The notes below the pieces were generated by a model. The model saw only the letters and a program-made list of their open reading frames with translations. It searched no databases and was not told the origin of the DNA. The translations under genes were made by a program, and so were the position numbers. A stretch of 64,000 nt of DNA, taken from assembly GCA_910577815.1 (NCBI GenBank), contig CAJTNO010000003.1:62001-126000 (forward strand), given 5' to 3'. This document shows positions 62,750-64,000 of this stretch, piece after piece. The stretch's first letter is position 1. Each line of letters opens with the position of its first letter. The stretch is from an uncultured Christensenella sp. Lineage in GTDB: Bacteria; Bacillota; Clostridia; Christensenellales; CAG-917.

Positions 62750-63175
62750 TTAAAATTTTCGGCTGTCAAGATAAGACTGCAATATTATAGTAGCCGCAAC
62801 CTTATCGATAACCTGTTTGCGCTTTTCTCTGCGCACGTCAGCATCTATCAGCATACGCTCAGCCGAAACAGTTGTAAGTCGCTCGTCCTGATAAAATACT
62901 GGCAATCCCGAGGCTTCGGCAAGCATATCTCCGAACTCCCGCGTTATCCTTGCTCTGTCGCCCTCCGTTCCGTCCATATTCTTAGGAAGTCCAAGCACAA
63001 AAGCGTCCGCATCTTCTTTTTTTGCATATTGGCAAAAATATTCTATATCTGCTTTGACGTCGCCTTTTTTACGAACGTACGTCTCTCGCGGATTTGCGGT
63101 TATACCAAGCAAGTCGCTCACCGCAACCCCTATCCGCACGTCGCCTACGTCAAGCGCAATTTTATGTTTTAACAT
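62750..63175 (-). CDS. ruvX: RuvX/YqgF RNase H-like Holliday-junction resolvase family protein
   Basis: 141 residues, RNase H fold: ALDVGDVRIGVAVSD (first Asp), VLGLPKNMDGTEGDRA, and YQDERLTTVSAERML (Glu) then DKVAATIILQSYL (Asp). Family members resolve junctions in vitro or process pre-16S rRNA. Adjacent to DUF1292 as in most Firmicutes. Start ATG lies behind a weak GAGG site. Confidence 0.93.
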   Translation of the reverse strand: MLKHKIALDVGDVRIGVAVSDLLGITANPRETYVRKKGDVKADIEYFCQYAKKEDADAFVLGLPKNMDGTEGDRARITREFGDMLAEASGLPVFYQDERLTTVSAERMLIDADVRREKRKQVIDKVAATIILQSYLDSRKF

Positions 63176-63229
63176 ATAAACCTCTTTTTATTCACCCTTT
63201 AAAATTAAGTTTCCGATTATCTAATGCAG

Positions 63230-64000
63230 TTATTTCATCAGCGTATTATTGTTACTGCCGCCTGAGCGGAATAATCCCCTGTTGCTTTTAGGTTGAAATT
63301 TTCTCTCTCCGATTTGGTCGTAATAAGCCTCCGCCTTATATCTCAAGACTAAAAGTCCCGTTATACAGGTAGCGAGAGCCAAAGCGAAAAGTATGCTCCA
63401 GTATATCGAAAGCACCGCGACTTCTCCGCCCAACAGCTTCGCGTAATTGGATAGCACCATTCCTCCCACAAGCGCTATAACGCCTATAGCCGCTACGCCG
63501 AATATTACCAACAGCGAGCCCTTGTTGCCCTGCGAAGCCTGTTTTAAATCCTGCCTGGTGTTCCAGTTTACGTTTCCAAAGCGCATATCGCAATATATAT
63601 GCAACGCCGTTGCGCCGACTATCACCAATGCCGAGCATACGGTAAACAACAGAATATTTACTATATCGATTCTGTACAAAGCTGCCGCTATTATAATCTG
63701 CACTAATAAGACTGCGGCGGGCGGTATCAACGCAAGTACAAATTTGGCTCTTATACTGTCTCTCGGGCTTATCGGCAAGGATTTACTCAGATAAAACGAA
63801 CGTCCGTCACGTGTGTATGCCAGACCTGCCATCATATTGGTTCCGCCGAGGAAAATAAGCGTATACATTACGACAAACGACAGCTTTAGCATCGAATTCA
63901 AGTATTCGGGAGTCTGCTCCGGCGGATTTTGCATATCGCTTACAAAAAACATAACCGCCGTTATAATAGGACACAGCAAAGTATTGGCAAGACAGGACAT
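63230..64000 (-). CDS. C-terminal part of an unknown multi-helix membrane protein (ABC-2 permease-like)
   Basis: At least 256 residues, running off the right edge, so the N-terminus is missing. Six or more membrane helices; between them a cytoplasmic segment YTRDGRSFYLSKSLPISPRDSIRAKF, the type of loop seen in ABC-2 exporter permeases (ABC-transporter permease with KxLP-type coupling loop). The ATPase partner is not in view. Unrelated to ruvX; substrate unknown. Confidence 0.6.
   Translation of the reverse strand: MSCLANTLLCPIITAVMFFVSDMQNPPEQTPEYLNSMLKLSFVVMYTLIFLGGTNMMAGLAYTRDGRSFYLSKSLPISPRDSIRAKFVLALIPPAAVLLVQIIIAAALYRIDIVNILLFTVCSALVIVGATALHIYCDMRFGNVNWNTRQDLKQASQGNKGSLLVIFGVAAIGVIALVGGMVLSNYAKLLGGEVAVLSIYWSILFALALATCITGLLVLRYKAEAYYDQIGERKFQPKSNRGLFRSGGSNNNTLMK

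Noticed and set aside
1..64000. tRNA genes
   Set aside because: No intergenic gap shows a tRNA cloverleaf with GGTTCRA-type T loop.

Overview
This 64 kb window looks like the chromosome of a low-to-medium-GC member of the Bacillota, most likely class Clostridia. The evidence is gene order: priA-def-fmt-rsmB-rlmN-rsgA-rpe-spoVM-rpmB-asp23-fakA-recG, tlyA-nadK-argR-recN, mutS-mutL-miaA-ynbB, rpsB-tsf-pyrH-frr-uppS-cdsA-dxr-rseP-ispG and rimP-nusA-rnpM-ylxQ-infB-rbfA-nrnA-truB-ribF are classic Firmicutes clusters. Shine-Dalgarno sites are strong, promoters are consensus sigma-A, the RNase P RNA looks like class A, and a SpoVM-like micro-gene points to an endospore-forming ancestry.

Layout. 1-11.8 kb: a rightward run for replication restart, start and end of translation, rRNA modification, ribosome maturation and pentose phosphate metabolism. 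It ends in a 30-codon spoVM, leftward rpmB, then asp23, a fakA-like gene and recG. 11.9-17.6 kb: a strong promoter drives a structured non-coding RNA of about 570 nt, followed by a four-helix membrane protein and tlyA, nadK, argR and recN. This arrangement identifies the RNA as OLE and the membrane protein as OapA. 17.68-18.0 kb: rnpB. 18.1-28 kb: an unknown membrane-anchored protein, pheS-pheT, a mutS2 lacking its Smr domain, a small membrane protein, and the cysteine desulfurase/thiI pair for tRNA thiolation. 28-38.7 kb: a leftward class A penicillin-binding protein diverges from miaB-mutS-mutL-miaA, followed by a methionine-gamma-lyase-like gene.

38.7-42.6 kb: a small accessory element sits between two converging sets of host genes. 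Its ends share an 18-bp sequence (17/18 identical); the left end is a full 11-6-11 bp imperfect palindrome like a Xer/dif site. It has no visible integrase. It carries a single-domain HUH-type Rep candidate behind a transcription-attenuator-like hairpin, two small unknown genes, a DUF6291-type protein, a divergent XRE repressor with three operators spaced exactly 29 bp apart, a Phd/YefM-ParE toxin-antitoxin pair, phased 13-bp palindromic repeats and a GC-rich alternating purine-pyrimidine palindrome. It reads as an integrated cryptic rolling-circle plasmid or Xer-exploiting element.

42.7-64 kb: everything runs leftward: a TIM-barrel endonuclease-IV-like protein, ribF-truB-nrnA-rbfA-infB-ylxQ-rnpM-nusA-rimP (own promoter plus a terminator-like leader hairpin), a PolC-like protein that has the OB and proofreading exonuclease parts but no polymerase, then the isoprenoid/envelope genes ispG-rseP-dxr-cdsA-uppS-frr, pyrH, tsf-rpsB, a DUF1292 protein, ruvX and a truncated membrane permease. 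Nearly all genes left of the element point right and all genes right of it point left, as expected where two replichores converge.
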